Below are positions 27,565 through 36,766 of a stretch of DNA of 64,000 nt, one piece after another. A program made the position numbers and the translations under genes. Source of the stretch: Paenibacillus sp. FSL R10-2782 (lineage in GTDB: Bacteria; Bacillota; Bacilli; Paenibacillales; Paenibacillaceae); contig NZ_CP151951.1 in assembly GCF_038592985.1 (NCBI RefSeq), positions 4,579,001 to 4,643,000 on the forward strand, given 5' to 3'. The notes beneath the pieces were generated by a model. That model was given only the letters and a program-made list of their open reading frames with translations. It was not told the origin of the DNA and did no database searches. How positions within the stretch are numbered: the first letter of the stretch is position 1; each line of letters begins with the position of its first letter.

Positions 27565-29997
27565 TTATTCGAAAGAACGCACTTTCAGTACACGCATAAC
27601 ATTCAGAACGGCAAGCAATGTTACACCCACGTCGGAAAATACAGCCTCCCACATGGTAGCAATACCGAACGCACCCAAAGTGAGAAACACGGCTTTGACA
27701 CCTAGCGCAAATATAATATTCTGCCATACGATGCGTCGTGTACGCTTGGCGATATGAATCGCTGTAACCAGTCTCGAAGGCTCGTCGTTCATGATCACGA
27801 TATCCGCCGCCTCAATCGCGGCATCTGAGCCCAAACCGCCCATCGCTACACCTACATCTGCCAGTGCCAGCACAGGGGTATCATTAATCCCGTCGCCTAC
27901 GAACAAAATCTTGTCGCCCGCCTTTTTACTTGCAGACAGTTGTTCAATCGCTTCGGCTTTATGCTGGGGTAACAGTTCTGCACGTACTTCATCCAGACCC
28001 AACTGTCGTCCAACGGCCTCTGCAACCGGCCGATTGTCACCTGTCAGCATGATTGTTTTCACTATACCCAGTTTTTTCAGTGAAGCAATCGTTCGTGCCG
28101 CGTCCTCCTTGACCTCATCCGAAATCAGGATGCATCCAGCATACGTTCCGTCTACAGCCACATGAACGACCGTTCCTTCATCCATCGTTCCTGCACGTTG
28201 TGCATCGTCAAAAGCAACTTGCTCCCGCTCCATCAGCTTCGCATTCCCGGCCAACACCAGGCGACCATCTATCTGCGCTTGAATCCCATGACCGGAAATC
28301 TCGCTATATTGCTGTACCCGCTCGGCTTGAAGCTCCTTGCCATAGGAATCACGCAGGGATGCCGCAATAGGATGCGTGGAATGCAGCTCCGCAAAAGCAG
28401 CCGTTTCCAGCAGACTTTCCTTCGTAAACTCCCCGGCAGGATAAATGCCTGTTACACGGAAAACCCCTTTGGTGAGTGTACCTGTTTTATCAAAAACAGC
28501 ATATTTCACATGGTTCAGTGCTTCAAGATAGTTCCCGCCTTTAATCAGCACACCTGAACGGGAGGCTGCCCCGATGCCGCCAAAGAAGCCCAACGGAATG
28601 GATACGACCAGCGCACATGGACAAGAAATAACGAGGAAAACAAGTGCACGATATACCCAATCTGCAAACTGCGCTCCCGGTACGACGAGTGGCGGAACAA
28701 CTGCCAGCAGCAGCGCAACAATAACCACAACAGGAGTATAGTATCTGGAAAACTTGGTGATAAACTTTTCGGTTGGCGCTTTTTTGGCGCTCGCATTTTG
28801 CACTAGCTCCAAAATTTTGGCGACTGCTGATTCGCTGAATTCCTTGCTAACCTCTACAGTTAAAAGTCCGTTTGTATTTATAAATCCGCTCATCACACTG
28901 CTTCCCGGCTCCACGGTACGAGGCACGGATTCACCCGTCAGCGCCGAGGTATCCACATGCGATTTTCCGTCTACAACCTTACCATCCAGCGGAATCTTCT
29001 CGCCCGGCTTGATTACTATCAGATCACCTACACGCACATCCTCGGGTGACACCCGACGTACGGAATCAGCCGTCTTCAGGTTGGCATAGTCCGGTCGAAT
29101 ATCCATGAGGTCGCTGATAGATTTGCGCGAACGATTAACCGCAATGCCCTGGAATAGCTCACCGATTTGATAAAAGAACATGACGGCTACGCCTTCCGGA
29201 TATTGCCCAATTGCAAATGCGCCAACCGTAGCCAGCGTCATCAGGAAATATTCGTCAAAAGCCATTCCTCGTACCAGACTGCGCACAGCCTGCAAGACTA
29301 CATCTCCACCAACAATGATATATGCCAGTAAAAACAGTGCCAGCTTGCCTAGGCCCTCTACAGGCAACCACCAGGCAACAGCCGCAACGACTGCACCGAT
29401 AGCCAAGCGTGCAATCATGCGGCGTATACCGTCTGTACCGTGGTCATGTGTATGCCCGGCGTGGCTGTCATCTCCATGCGAATGTGAATGAGCATGTGCG
29501 GCGTCACCATGATCATGTACATGTTCGCCATGATGGTGGCTACCATGGGCATGAACTTCCTCAGCATGTGCTTCATGACTATGAGTATGACCCGTGTGGC
29601 TGTGAGCTCCATGTTGTTGGCCGTTCTCATGCGTATGTCCTTCATTATGCGTATGTCCTTCATCATGCTCATGACTATGGGTGTGCTCCCCTGCGGTTCC
29701 TGCCTGCGCTGCACCCGCCACTCTGCGACTGTTCTCACCCGAGCGTCCCCGGGCGCTTTTTACGATCATTCGGACGTGAGGCTCCAGTCTGTGAACCTTC
29801 CGTTCCGTTTGACGAAGGATCTCCTCTTTTTGATCCGAGCTTGCTGTCATCGTCAATGTTTTCGTTACAAAATTGACCGAGCAATCAAGCACACCTTCTA
29901 TTTTACTGACTCCATTTTCAATCTTCAGAGCACAGTTGGCACAATCCAAGCCTTCCAAAATCCATTCGTGCCGTTCCGTTCTTTTCAGAGCATCCAT
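27565..29997 (-). CDS. cadA: Zn/Cd/Pb-exporting P1B2-type ATPase with His-rich linker
   Basis: 810 residues. N-terminal heavy-metal-associated domain with C19ANC22, then a linker (about 105-186) holding 31 histidines in 82 residues, mostly HxH and HTH units. The ATPase core follows: TGESVPRTVEPGSSV, membrane motif CPC in ISCPCALVVS, DKTGTLTKG and FVGDGINDTPVLALADVG. CPC plus these motifs indicates the CadA/ZntA class that pumps Zn(II)/Cd(II) out. I start at the ATG at 29995-29997, nine bases after GGAGG, where the metal domain begins. Control is probably by the ArsR protein encoded just upstream, through the palindrome at 30021-30042. Confidence 0.93.
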   Translation of the reverse strand: MDALKRTERHEWILEGLDCANCALKIENGVSKIEGVLDCSVNFVTKTLTMTASSDQKEEILRQTERKVHRLEPHVRMIVKSARGRSGENSRRVAGAAQAGTAGEHTHSHEHDEGHTHNEGHTHENGQQHGAHSHTGHTHSHEAHAEEVHAHGSHHHGEHVHDHGDAAHAHSHSHGDDSHAGHTHDHGTDGIRRMIARLAIGAVVAAVAWWLPVEGLGKLALFLLAYIIVGGDVVLQAVRSLVRGMAFDEYFLMTLATVGAFAIGQYPEGVAVMFFYQIGELFQGIAVNRSRKSISDLMDIRPDYANLKTADSVRRVSPEDVRVGDLIVIKPGEKIPLDGKVVDGKSHVDTSALTGESVPRTVEPGSSVMSGFINTNGLLTVEVSKEFSESAVAKILELVQNASAKKAPTEKFITKFSRYYTPVVVIVALLLAVVPPLVVPGAQFADWVYRALVFLVISCPCALVVSIPLGFFGGIGAASRSGVLIKGGNYLEALNHVKYAVFDKTGTLTKGVFRVTGIYPAGEFTKESLLETAAFAELHSTHPIAASLRDSYGKELQAERVQQYSEISGHGIQAQIDGRLVLAGNAKLMEREQVAFDDAQRAGTMDEGTVVHVAVDGTYAGCILISDEVKEDAARTIASLKKLGIVKTIMLTGDNRPVAEAVGRQLGLDEVRAELLPQHKAEAIEQLSASKKAGDKILFVGDGINDTPVLALADVGVAMGGLGSDAAIEAADIVIMNDEPSRLVTAIHIAKRTRRIVWQNIIFALGVKAVFLTLGAFGIATMWEAVFSDVGVTLLAVLNVMRVLKVRSFE

Positions 29998-30020
29998 AAT
30001 CATTGGCCTCCAATTAACTA

Positions 30021-30042
30021 TATATGAGCAACTGTTCATATA
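30021..30042. promoter_or_regulatory. ArsR/SmtB-type operator of the cadA gene
   Basis: A near-perfect inverted repeat, TATATGAGCA and TGTTCATATA around two bases, of the type bound by CadC/SmtB repressors. It lies at about +9 to +30 of the promoter below. Confidence 0.75.
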
Positions 30043-30057
30043 TTATTTATTAAACTC

Positions 30058-30087
30058 ATTATATTCAGTATCATGAGTAAAAGTCAA
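30058..30087 (-). promoter_or_regulatory. cadA promoter
   Basis: Minus strand -35 TTGACT (30082-30087), 18-base spacer, -10 TATAAT (30058-30063), with the operator directly downstream. Confidence 0.75.
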
Positions 30088-30143
30088 TGATAATAGCCCC
30101 TTTCCGCCAAATAAATCTATTTCATCGGATAAACACCAAAAGA

Positions 30144-30161
30144 GCGCCAATCGCTTGGCGC
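30144..30161 (-). terminator. Short hairpin after the arsR gene
   Basis: GCGCCAA-TCGC-TTGGCGC, followed on the minus strand by TCTTTTGG; probable terminator separating arsR from cadA. Confidence 0.65.
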
Positions 30162-30184
30162 CCTGCTTTGTTTCTATCCCAAAA

Positions 30185-30553
30185 TTATTGATGTGAAATG
30201 TGCTGGTGGGTTTGCAAAAATATCTGCTCCACATGATTATCATCCAGCGAATAAAACACCGTTTTGCCTTCCTTGCGCCGTTTGACAATGCGCAGATTGC
30301 GCAAATAACGAAGCTGGTGAGATACCGCAGACTGTCCCATATTCAACACCTGGGTCAGATCATGCACACACAGCTCCTTCTGAGCCAAAGCGTAGATTAG
30401 CTTGATCCGTGTCGGGTCACCCAAGGCTTTGAACAGCTCCGACATTTTGTATGCGATGGAATCCTCAACAAGAGAAGATTTTATGTGTTCGATTTCTTTG
30501 TCTGAACCGTGACAAGCCGGCTCGCAATCCAAAGCTTCCGTTTCAGAATTCAT
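30185..30553 (-). CDS. ArsR/SmtB-family metal-sensing repressor
   Basis: 122-residue winged-helix repressor: ALGDPTRIKLIYALAQKELC, then LTQVLNMGQSAVSHQLRYLR (DNA-reading helix). It carries an N-terminal Cys pair (C10, C14) and C62 in ELCVHDL, where CadC has CVC, so one usual Cd/Pb ligand is replaced by His. The C-terminus (DDNHVEQIFLQTHQHISHQ) has the Asp/His spacing of the alpha-5 zinc site of SmtB/CzrA. Zn sensing is thus favoured over Pb. I start at the ATG at 30551-30553 after GGGGTGA; a GTG nine bases upstream is the alternative. Confidence 0.88.
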   Translation of the reverse strand: MNSETEALDCEPACHGSDKEIEHIKSSLVEDSIAYKMSELFKALGDPTRIKLIYALAQKELCVHDLTQVLNMGQSAVSHQLRYLRNLRIVKRRKEGKTVFYSLDDNHVEQIFLQTHQHISHQ

Positions 30554-30588
30554 CCTTTTCACCCCGTGTATTTCGACTTGATGCTCCT

Positions 30589-30617
30589 ATTATAGCAAAT
30601 TCGTAGAATTTACGAAT
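30589..30617 (-). promoter_or_regulatory. arsR promoter with embedded palindrome
   Basis: Minus strand -10 TATAAT (30589-30594). ATTCGTAGAATTTACGAAT (30599-30617) is a perfect 7-5-7 palindrome overlapping the spacer and the weak -35 (TTCGTA). It differs from the operator at cadA, so it could be a separate autoregulatory site or belong to another regulator. Confidence 0.55.
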
Positions 30618-30705
30618 AGCTTATATTACAGCTTGCCCTGTAACGGAGAATTTTCGAGTCTCAATGCCTCGGTATCACACCCTATAAAGTTGTGCTAAGT
30701 AAAGC

Positions 30706-31830
30706 TTAATTCAACGTTTTTAATGCTTCATCACTGTAAGGCACGAGTTCCTCTATCCGGTTATCACGTAGCTTAACCGCAAACGCCGGGTCAACCAGCA
30801 AAGCCCGTCCAACCGCGACCAGATCAGCTTCCTCTCGCTCTACTTGTCCAACAAGTTGTTCTAATCTTGCCTGTACGCTACTCGAATGATCGGTCTGGCT
30901 GTTATTGTTTTTTTCCAGTTCACTCAAAAAAGCCTTCTCCAAACCAATGGAGCCTACAGTAATAACCGGCTTGCCTGTTAGCTTTTTGGTCCAAGCAGCT
31001 AAATTTAGATCAGACCCTGCAAATTCCGGTTCCCAAAAACGGCGGCTTGAGCAGTGGAATACATCCACCCCGGCCTTCACCAATGGAGTCAGAAACTGTT
31101 CAAGCTCCTCCGGTGTCTGTGCCAATTTCTCTCCATAATGGTACATCTTCCACTGGGAGAACCGCAGTACAATTGGAAAATCTGGACCCACTGCACGACG
31201 ACAAGCCTCAATGACCTCCACCGCAAACCGAGTACGCTGGGCCAAATTGCCTCCGTACTGATCTGTACGCTTGTTGGTTTTATCCCAGAAAAACTGGTCA
31301 ATTAAATAGCCGTGTGCTCCATGAAGCTCAATGCCGTCGAAACCCACCTGCTGGGCATCGGCTGCGGCTTGGGCATAGGCTGCGATAATATCAGCAATCT
31401 CGGCCTCCTTTAACGGCTCAACTACCTTTTCACCAGCAGGAGTGATACCGGACGGACCGACGGGTAATGCCTCGGGATTAGGCTGGTTAGCCGCGCCTAT
31501 TTTCCGGGCCGCACCCACATGCCAGAGCTGCGGTATAATCTTGCCACCCGCTGCATGGACCTCCTCGACTACCTTCGCCCACCCCTTCAATCCCTCACCA
31601 TAAAAAATAGGAATGCTCGTATGCTCCACGGCTGCGGGATGATTAATAGCGGTTCCCTCGGTAATAATCAATCCGACTGCATTTTCCGCACGGCGACGAT
31701 AATACGCGGCCACCTCAGGGCCTGGGATACCTTGAGGAGAAAAATTCCGTGTCATTGGAGCCATAACAATCCGATTGGGAAGAGATAAATTACCTGCCTT
31801 AAAAGGTTTAAATAGTATATCTGTATTCAT
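30706..31830 (-). CDS. NADH:flavin oxidoreductase of the Old Yellow Enzyme family
   Basis: 374-residue FMN TIM-barrel ene-reductase. LPNRIVMAPMTRNFSPQG at the N-terminus, IIPQLWHVGAAR, ELHGAHGYLIDQFFWDKTNK (active-site and substrate residues) and RTDQYGGNLAQRTRF are diagnostic. Members reduce activated C=C bonds and nitro compounds. I start at the ATG at 31828-31830, nine bases after GGAGG; an ATG nine bases upstream overlaps that site. Its promoter has a palindrome in the -35 region, so it is probably induced by electrophiles or quinones. Confidence 0.93.
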   Translation of the reverse strand: MNTDILFKPFKAGNLSLPNRIVMAPMTRNFSPQGIPGPEVAAYYRRRAENAVGLIITEGTAINHPAAVEHTSIPIFYGEGLKGWAKVVEEVHAAGGKIIPQLWHVGAARKIGAANQPNPEALPVGPSGITPAGEKVVEPLKEAEIADIIAAYAQAAADAQQVGFDGIELHGAHGYLIDQFFWDKTNKRTDQYGGNLAQRTRFAVEVIEACRRAVGPDFPIVLRFSQWKMYHYGEKLAQTPEELEQFLTPLVKAGVDVFHCSSRRFWEPEFAGSDLNLAAWTKKLTGKPVITVGSIGLEKAFLSELEKNNNSQTDHSSSVQARLEQLVGQVEREEADLVAVGRALLVDPAFAVKLRDNRIEELVPYSDEALKTLN

Positions 31831-31890
31831 TATTTTCATCCTCCGCTCTCAACTAGAGTTATTGTTTTCACCCTACTGTTATACAATTCC

Positions 31891-31921
31891 ATTTTACACA
31901 TAAATAAACTTGAGTTCAAGT
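31891..31921 (-). promoter_or_regulatory. Promoter and palindromic operator of the Old Yellow Enzyme gene
   Basis: Minus strand -35 TTGAAC (31914-31919), 17-base spacer, -10 TAAAAT (31891-31896). The -35 lies within ACTTGAGTTCAAGT (31908-31921), an inverted repeat with perfect ACTTGA/TCAAGT arms. Confidence 0.65.
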
Positions 31922-31960
31922 AGCCACAGTTTATTTCTCCAACACGATACTCACAAAAAA

Positions 31961-31991
31961 AAGAGGAAGCGGCCCTAAGCTGCTTCCTCTT
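31961..31991 (-). terminator. Terminator of the qox operon
   Basis: AAGAGGAAGC (31961-31970) pairs with GCTTCCTCTT (31982-31991); the minus strand then has a run of eight T. Confidence 0.9.
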
Positions 31992-32011
31992 ACCTAATTA
32001 GTTTGTACTTA

Positions 32012-32347
32012 TTATTGTGCTACCATGTTGTATTCCATAATCCAGACAGAACCGCCAACAACGGTCAGCAGGATGACTACACCGAAAATCAAAGTCATGA
32101 CATTCCAGCGCGGTCCATTACTTTCACGGATATGCATGAAGAAGAATAACTGCACCAGAAATTGCAGCACTGCTGCGACCAAAATAACAACCATAGTTGA
32201 AGTGCGGCTCAACATATGATTCATGACCACACCGAGAGGAATGATGGTCAGTACGATGGACAGAATAAATCCGATTACATAGGATTTCACTGAACCGTGA
32301 GAATCATCATGACCATGCGAACCCGCTCCTGATTGATGCTGTGCCAT
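32012..32347 (-). CDS. qoxD: Quinol oxidase subunit IV
   Basis: 111 residues, His-rich N-terminus then three membrane segments (VIGFILSIVLTIIPLGVV, STMVVILVAAVLQFLVQLFF, MTLIFGVVILLTVVGGSVWI). This is the CyoD/QoxD small subunit that assists assembly of the binuclear centre. It starts directly after the qoxC stop and ends before the operon terminator. Confidence 0.92.
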   Translation of the reverse strand: MAQHQSGAGSHGHDDSHGSVKSYVIGFILSIVLTIIPLGVVMNHMLSRTSTMVVILVAAVLQFLVQLFFFMHIRESNGPRWNVMTLIFGVVILLTVVGGSVWIMEYNMVAQ

Positions 32348-32956
32348 CTACATCACCCCCATCAAATAGACGACTGTCAGCAAGAAGATCCAGACAGCGT
32401 CCAAAAAGTGCCAATACAAGCTCAATGCCGAAACTTTGCCCTTCGTCTCTGGAGTTAGCCCGCGTTTTTTCAACTGAAACATAAGGCCGATCATCCACAC
32501 CAGACCTAACGAAACGTGAAGTCCGTGCGTACCGACCAATGTGAAGAATGCCGACAGGAACGCGCTCGTTCCAAAATTGGCTCCTTCGTGTACCAATTCA
32601 ACAAACTCGTAAACCTCAAAACCGATAAAGCCAAGACCCAGGATTGCCGTCACGATTAACCAGTTGATTAATCCTTTCATGCTTCCTTTGTTCATGGCCA
32701 ACACAGCCAGACCGCTTGTGAAGCTGCTTGTGAGCAAGAGGAACGTTTCTATGATAACGCCCGTCATGTTAAACAGCTCTGCGCCCCCCGGTCCTCCAGC
32801 TGTGCTGTTCCGAAGGACGACGAAGGTTGCGAACAAGGTACTGAACAGGATTACGTCCGTTACAAGAAAGATCCAGAAACCAAGCATCTTCAATTCTTGT
32901 GGATCGTGATGCCCGTGGTCATGATCATGGCTGTGATGTGCTGCTGCTTGTGCCAT
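32348..32956 (-). CDS. qoxC: Quinol oxidase subunit III
   Basis: 202-residue membrane protein with five hydrophobic segments after a His-rich start. MLGFWIFLVTDVILFSTLFA, VYEFVELVHEGANFGTSAFL and THGLHVSLGLVWM are characteristic of heme-copper oxidase subunit III. It lacks the first two helices of cytochrome c oxidase forms, as in CyoC/QoxC. Its start codon overlaps the qoxB stop by one base. Confidence 0.93.
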   Translation of the reverse strand: MAQAAAHHSHDHDHGHHDPQELKMLGFWIFLVTDVILFSTLFATFVVLRNSTAGGPGGAELFNMTGVIIETFLLLTSSFTSGLAVLAMNKGSMKGLINWLIVTAILGLGFIGFEVYEFVELVHEGANFGTSAFLSAFFTLVGTHGLHVSLGLVWMIGLMFQLKKRGLTPETKGKVSALSLYWHFLDAVWIFLLTVVYLMGVM

Positions 32957-34932
32957 TATACAGACCCCCTTATTGCCGCTTCCGTGCGTTTTACTTCATC
33001 CGCAGGGATGTAGTAGTCGCCATCGTACGAGAAGAAAGAACGACAAATCATACAAATCGCAACGCCGATCAGACCCGGAATATAGAAGAACGACCATCCG
33101 AATACAAAACCGAAACCTGCGATGAAAAAGAATACCGACATAATGAATGGAATCGCCGAGTTTTTCGGCATATGAATCGCTTCAATTGGCGGTTGCTTTC
33201 TGAAAATTCCTTTTGCGCGTTTGTCTTTCTCTGCCCACCAGTCATCACGTTCTTCTACTTGTGGGATGGTAGCAAAATTGTATTCCGGTGCAGGTGAAGG
33301 GATCGACCATTCCAACGTATGACCATCCCAAGGGTCGCCTGTTGTATCCTTCAGCTTGCGGAAATTTTTGATACCCAGAAGAATTTGAAGAACCTGGAAC
33401 AAGAAACCAATACCCATCAGGAATGCTCCAACGGTTGATACAAGGTTAAGCGGCTGCCAGCCAGTATCCCAGCCGTAAGTGCTCAGACGACGTGTCATAC
33501 CCATCAGACCGAGTGAATATTGTGGAATGAAACATACATAGAAGCCGATATTCCAGAACCAGAAAGCCCATTTACCCGGCGTTTCAGGCAGAGTGAAGCC
33601 GAACATTTTAGGCCACCAGTAGTACAGACCTGCCAGATAGCCGAACACTACACCGCCAATCAGAGCGGAGTGAAAGTGAGCGACCAGGAAGTAACTGTTA
33701 TGGAACTGGAAGTCCGCAGGCGCTACAGACAACATGACGCCCGTCAAACCTGCAATCAGGAAGTTCGGAATAAAGGCGATTGCCCACATCATAGGTGTCT
33801 TAAATGTAATCTTACCCCGATACATCGTGAACAGCCAGTTAAACACTTTAACCCCTGTCGGTATTGCGATAACCATTGTCGAAATGGCAAAGAATGCATT
33901 AACATCTGCGCCTGATCCCATCGTGAAGAAGTGATGCGCCCAGGTGAAGAAGGACAGGATAGCAATCATGAACATGGCGTAAACCATGGATTTGTAGCCA
34001 AACAATTTCTTTTTGGAGAATACGCTGATGACCTCGGAATAAATACCGAAGGCAGGTATAACTACGATATAAACCTCAGGGTGACCCCACATCCAGATCA
34101 GGTTGATATACATCATTGGGTTACCACCGAAATCAAGTGTAAAGAAATGTCCTCCTCCGAAGCGGTCAAGGAACAGCAAAGCCAATGTTATCGTCAGAAT
34201 CGGAAACGCGAAAATGATGATAACACACGATGAAAATACGGACCACGTAAAGACAGGCATTTTCATCCATGTCATACCAGGTGCGCGCATTTTAATAATG
34301 GTAACAATAAAGTTAATCCCCGTAGCCAATGAACCTATACCAGAAATCTGTATACCCCAGATATAAAAGTTCTGACCAACGCCGGGACTAAATTGCAGCT
34401 CCGAAAGCGGTGGATAACTCAACCAACCTGCGTCCGGCGAACCGCCAATAACGAAGGACAGGTTGAATAGCATCGCTCCCATAAAGAACAGCCAGAAGCT
34501 CAGCGCGTTCAGGAAAGGAAACGCAACGTCACGCGCACCAATTTGAAGTGGTACCGCGATGTTAAACAAACCAAACATCAATGGCATCGCCATAAACAAG
34601 ATCATGATCGTGCCATGCGTTGTAAAGATCTGATTGTAATGCTCAGGATGCAAAAGTGTAACATCCGGTGTAGCAAGCTGCAAACGCATCAACAATGCAT
34701 CCACGCCTCCGCGGAACAGCATCAAGATGGCTGCGAGAATATACATAATACCGACTTTTTTATGGTCAACGGTAGTCAACCAGTTTTTCCAAAGCCAGCC
34801 CCATTTTTTGAAATAAGTGAGCACAAACACGATCCCGATCGTCGCAAGAGCAATAGAAACGTCCGCTCCATAAATCATTGGGTCTCCAGTAACGAAGAAA
34901 GTGGATGCAAACTCTTTTATTTTGTCAAGCAT
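32956..34932 (-). CDS. qoxB: Quinol oxidase subunit I (heme-copper)
   Basis: Catalytic subunit, 658 residues, about 15 membrane helices. Heme and copper ligands are visible: low-spin heme His in IFTTHGTIMILF, CuB site WGHPEVYIVVIPAFGIYSE (His-Tyr crosslink), HHFFTMG, and VAHFHSALIGG (high-spin and low-spin heme His). K-channel residues lie in the CuB helix. It reduces O2 to water at heme a3 or o3 while pumping protons. It is preceded by qoxA (25-base gap) and overlaps qoxC. Confidence 0.96.
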   Translation of the reverse strand: MLDKIKEFASTFFVTGDPMIYGADVSIALATIGIVFVLTYFKKWGWLWKNWLTTVDHKKVGIMYILAAILMLFRGGVDALLMRLQLATPDVTLLHPEHYNQIFTTHGTIMILFMAMPLMFGLFNIAVPLQIGARDVAFPFLNALSFWLFFMGAMLFNLSFVIGGSPDAGWLSYPPLSELQFSPGVGQNFYIWGIQISGIGSLATGINFIVTIIKMRAPGMTWMKMPVFTWSVFSSCVIIIFAFPILTITLALLFLDRFGGGHFFTLDFGGNPMMYINLIWMWGHPEVYIVVIPAFGIYSEVISVFSKKKLFGYKSMVYAMFMIAILSFFTWAHHFFTMGSGADVNAFFAISTMVIAIPTGVKVFNWLFTMYRGKITFKTPMMWAIAFIPNFLIAGLTGVMLSVAPADFQFHNSYFLVAHFHSALIGGVVFGYLAGLYYWWPKMFGFTLPETPGKWAFWFWNIGFYVCFIPQYSLGLMGMTRRLSTYGWDTGWQPLNLVSTVGAFLMGIGFLFQVLQILLGIKNFRKLKDTTGDPWDGHTLEWSIPSPAPEYNFATIPQVEERDDWWAEKDKRAKGIFRKQPPIEAIHMPKNSAIPFIMSVFFFIAGFGFVFGWSFFYIPGLIGVAICMICRSFFSYDGDYYIPADEVKRTEAAIRGSV

Positions 34933-34957
34933 TGGGGGCCTCCTTCCCTATAATCAT

Positions 34958-35932
34958 TTAATTGTGTCCGCTCATATTCATATTACTCATGGTGCCTGTA
35001 TCAGTGCTGCCAGACTTGGAAGAACCTTCTGTGGATGCTCCACCATGTCCGCCATGAGGATTAGGAGCTCCTTCCACTACATACTTGGTCACAATATCCT
35101 GGAACAAACCGTCTGGAATCGAAGAATACTCGTCAGTCTGGGAAAGGCCTGGTTTGGCAAGCGCCAAATAGCCATCCTTCGTAAGCGGCTTGGATTGCTT
35201 CTTAATGTTAGCGACCCAGTTTTTATAATCTTCATCCGACTGAACCTCTACATCAAAGCGCATTTGTCCAAAATGCTCACCGCTGAAGTTTGCGCCCGAA
35301 CCAAAGTAAGTTCCTTCCTGATCAGCCTGCAAATGCAGCTTCATGGCCATGCCTGACATGGTGTAGATCTGGCCGCCCAATTGCGGAATCCAGAACGAGT
35401 TCATCGGCGCATCAGCAGTCAGTTCGAAACGGACCGGAACGCCTTTAGGAATGTGAATCTCATTGACTGTAGCAATACCTTCTTCCGGATACATAAAGAG
35501 CCATTTCCAGTCCAGTGCAGTTACTTGGATGGTTACTGGCTTTTGTGTGCTTGCCATTGGCTTGGAAGGCTCCAGCAAGTAGGTATATCTCGCAGTGATA
35601 ACCGCAAGAATCAAGATGACAACAATTGGAATACTCCACCATACGGTCTCCAGTTTTTTACTGTCGTCCCAGTGGGGTTCGTACTTCGCCTTGTTATCCG
35701 GTGCGTCGCGATAACGCCAAATGATGAAAAAAGTCAAAATCATGACCGGTACAATTAGAAGTGCAGCCATAGACGTTGAAAGAATGATCAGCTCTTTTTG
35801 TGCTTGCCCAATAGGTCCTTTCGGATCGAAAACAACGTATTTTCCGCCAGCATAAAAACACGTCCAAATGAGCAATGCTACCGTGAGCACGGTCAAAACC
35901 AACGCAATAATCGCTTTTGGTTTTTTGTTCAT
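34958..35932 (-). CDS. qoxA: Quinol oxidase subunit II, without CuA
   Basis: 324 residues: N-terminal membrane segment, second membrane segment (VWWSIPIVVILILAVITARY), then an outer cupredoxin domain with VTALDWKWLFMYPE and MNSFWIPQLGGQIYTMSGM. Where cytochrome c oxidases have the CuA ligands C-x3-C-x3-H, this protein has FSGEHFGQMRF without cysteines, so it accepts electrons from quinol. The C-terminal tail is rich in Gly, Ser, His and Met. AAGGAGAGGGG precedes the ATG. First gene of qoxABCD. Confidence 0.94.
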   Translation of the reverse strand: MNKKPKAIIALVLTVLTVALLIWTCFYAGGKYVVFDPKGPIGQAQKELIILSTSMAALLIVPVMILTFFIIWRYRDAPDNKAKYEPHWDDSKKLETVWWSIPIVVILILAVITARYTYLLEPSKPMASTQKPVTIQVTALDWKWLFMYPEEGIATVNEIHIPKGVPVRFELTADAPMNSFWIPQLGGQIYTMSGMAMKLHLQADQEGTYFGSGANFSGEHFGQMRFDVEVQSDEDYKNWVANIKKQSKPLTKDGYLALAKPGLSQTDEYSSIPDGLFQDIVTKYVVEGAPNPHGGHGGASTEGSSKSGSTDTGTMSNMNMSGHN

Positions 35933-36300
35933 GTTGTTCCCCTCTCCTTAAATAATAAATTACTCAAAACTTAAGAACTCCTGTAATGTTGCCCCTATAT
36001 AAGATATCAGAAAAAAGGGGACTTTTTTTATTGTTAACAGAATTGTCGATTATTTGTCCGTTTTTTGTGAAAAACCTCTCTAAAAATAAAATTTCTCTTG
36101 CAAATTCAAAATCTACTATTACTACAAAGGTGACATAAGTAAAAAATATATCGAAGCATTCCAAGGAAGAAAGACGGCTTGTGGCTGAAGTTTGTTCTTG
36201 CGATGTAAGGAAGCAAAAAACGGGGCTCCAGACAGTTTATTGTTTCATACTGTGCGAAGACCCACGTTGTTGTTTTTCTATAGATGTTTTTTCAGTTGTA
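35933..36300. other. AT-rich intergenic region upstream of qoxA
   Basis: No gene is seen. It must hold the qox promoter, but no -35/-10 pair stands out from the AT-rich background. The half towards 36300 also covers the 3' side of the small membrane-protein gene, with an untidy GC-containing stem that may be its terminator. Confidence 0.4.
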
Positions 36301-36549
36301 TTAACTGCGTCCCTTCTCCTGATCATCCTTCTTGCGGGCAATGACCAGCCCTTTTCCGATCATATAAATAAAAAATCCGCCAACGACACATCCAATACCC
36401 ACCATTAAGTATATATTACGATCACTTAGATTACCTAAGTTGAACAAAATAAGAATAATGCCTACAATCCAAGCGAGCCAGGCGATGACAGACACCGAGC
36501 GGCTCATTTGCTTTTCGTTCGATCCTGATTCTCTAAAATTCGAAGCCAT
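36301..36549 (-). CDS. Small two-helix membrane protein, unknown
   Basis: 82 residues: a short polar N-terminus (MASNFRESGSNEKQMSRS), two membrane segments (VSVIAWLAWIVGIILILFNL and IYLMVGIGCVVGGFFIYMIG) and a charged C-terminus (RKKDDQEKGRS). The ATG at 36547-36549 follows GGAGTGGAGG; the frame is open further upstream but lacks coding character. Not recognised. It lies alone between the qox and bglA regions. Confidence 0.75.
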   Translation of the reverse strand: MASNFRESGSNEKQMSRSVSVIAWLAWIVGIILILFNLGNLSDRNIYLMVGIGCVVGGFFIYMIGKGLVIARKKDDQEKGRS

Positions 36550-36766
36550 ATCCTCCACTCCCTCTGGTCTAAAATTGTTAAACAGCCCTCTTCTGGTATT
36601 TTTGTCAGTATGCACAATCCCTGTGTTTTTATTCTTAATAGTCTCGCCATACTTATAACAACCTGCAATTTTTTCTTGGGTATTATTACCCCAGAGGGCT
36701 TGTTGTTCAAACAAAAGGGAGTGGAGACAGGCCAATGCCCGCTTTAGTATCAAAGTTCATTTTCTT

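Noticed and set aside
29409..29738. Repetitive CATGAGCATG-like tracts as a possible repeat or CRISPR
   Set aside because: The repetition is explained by His/Asp/Gly codons of the ATPase linker; no regular spacer pattern.
29488..30027. Met-rich plus-strand frame opposite the His-rich linker
   Set aside because: The Met and Tyr runs arise from the complementary strand of CAT/CAC histidine codons; not a gene.
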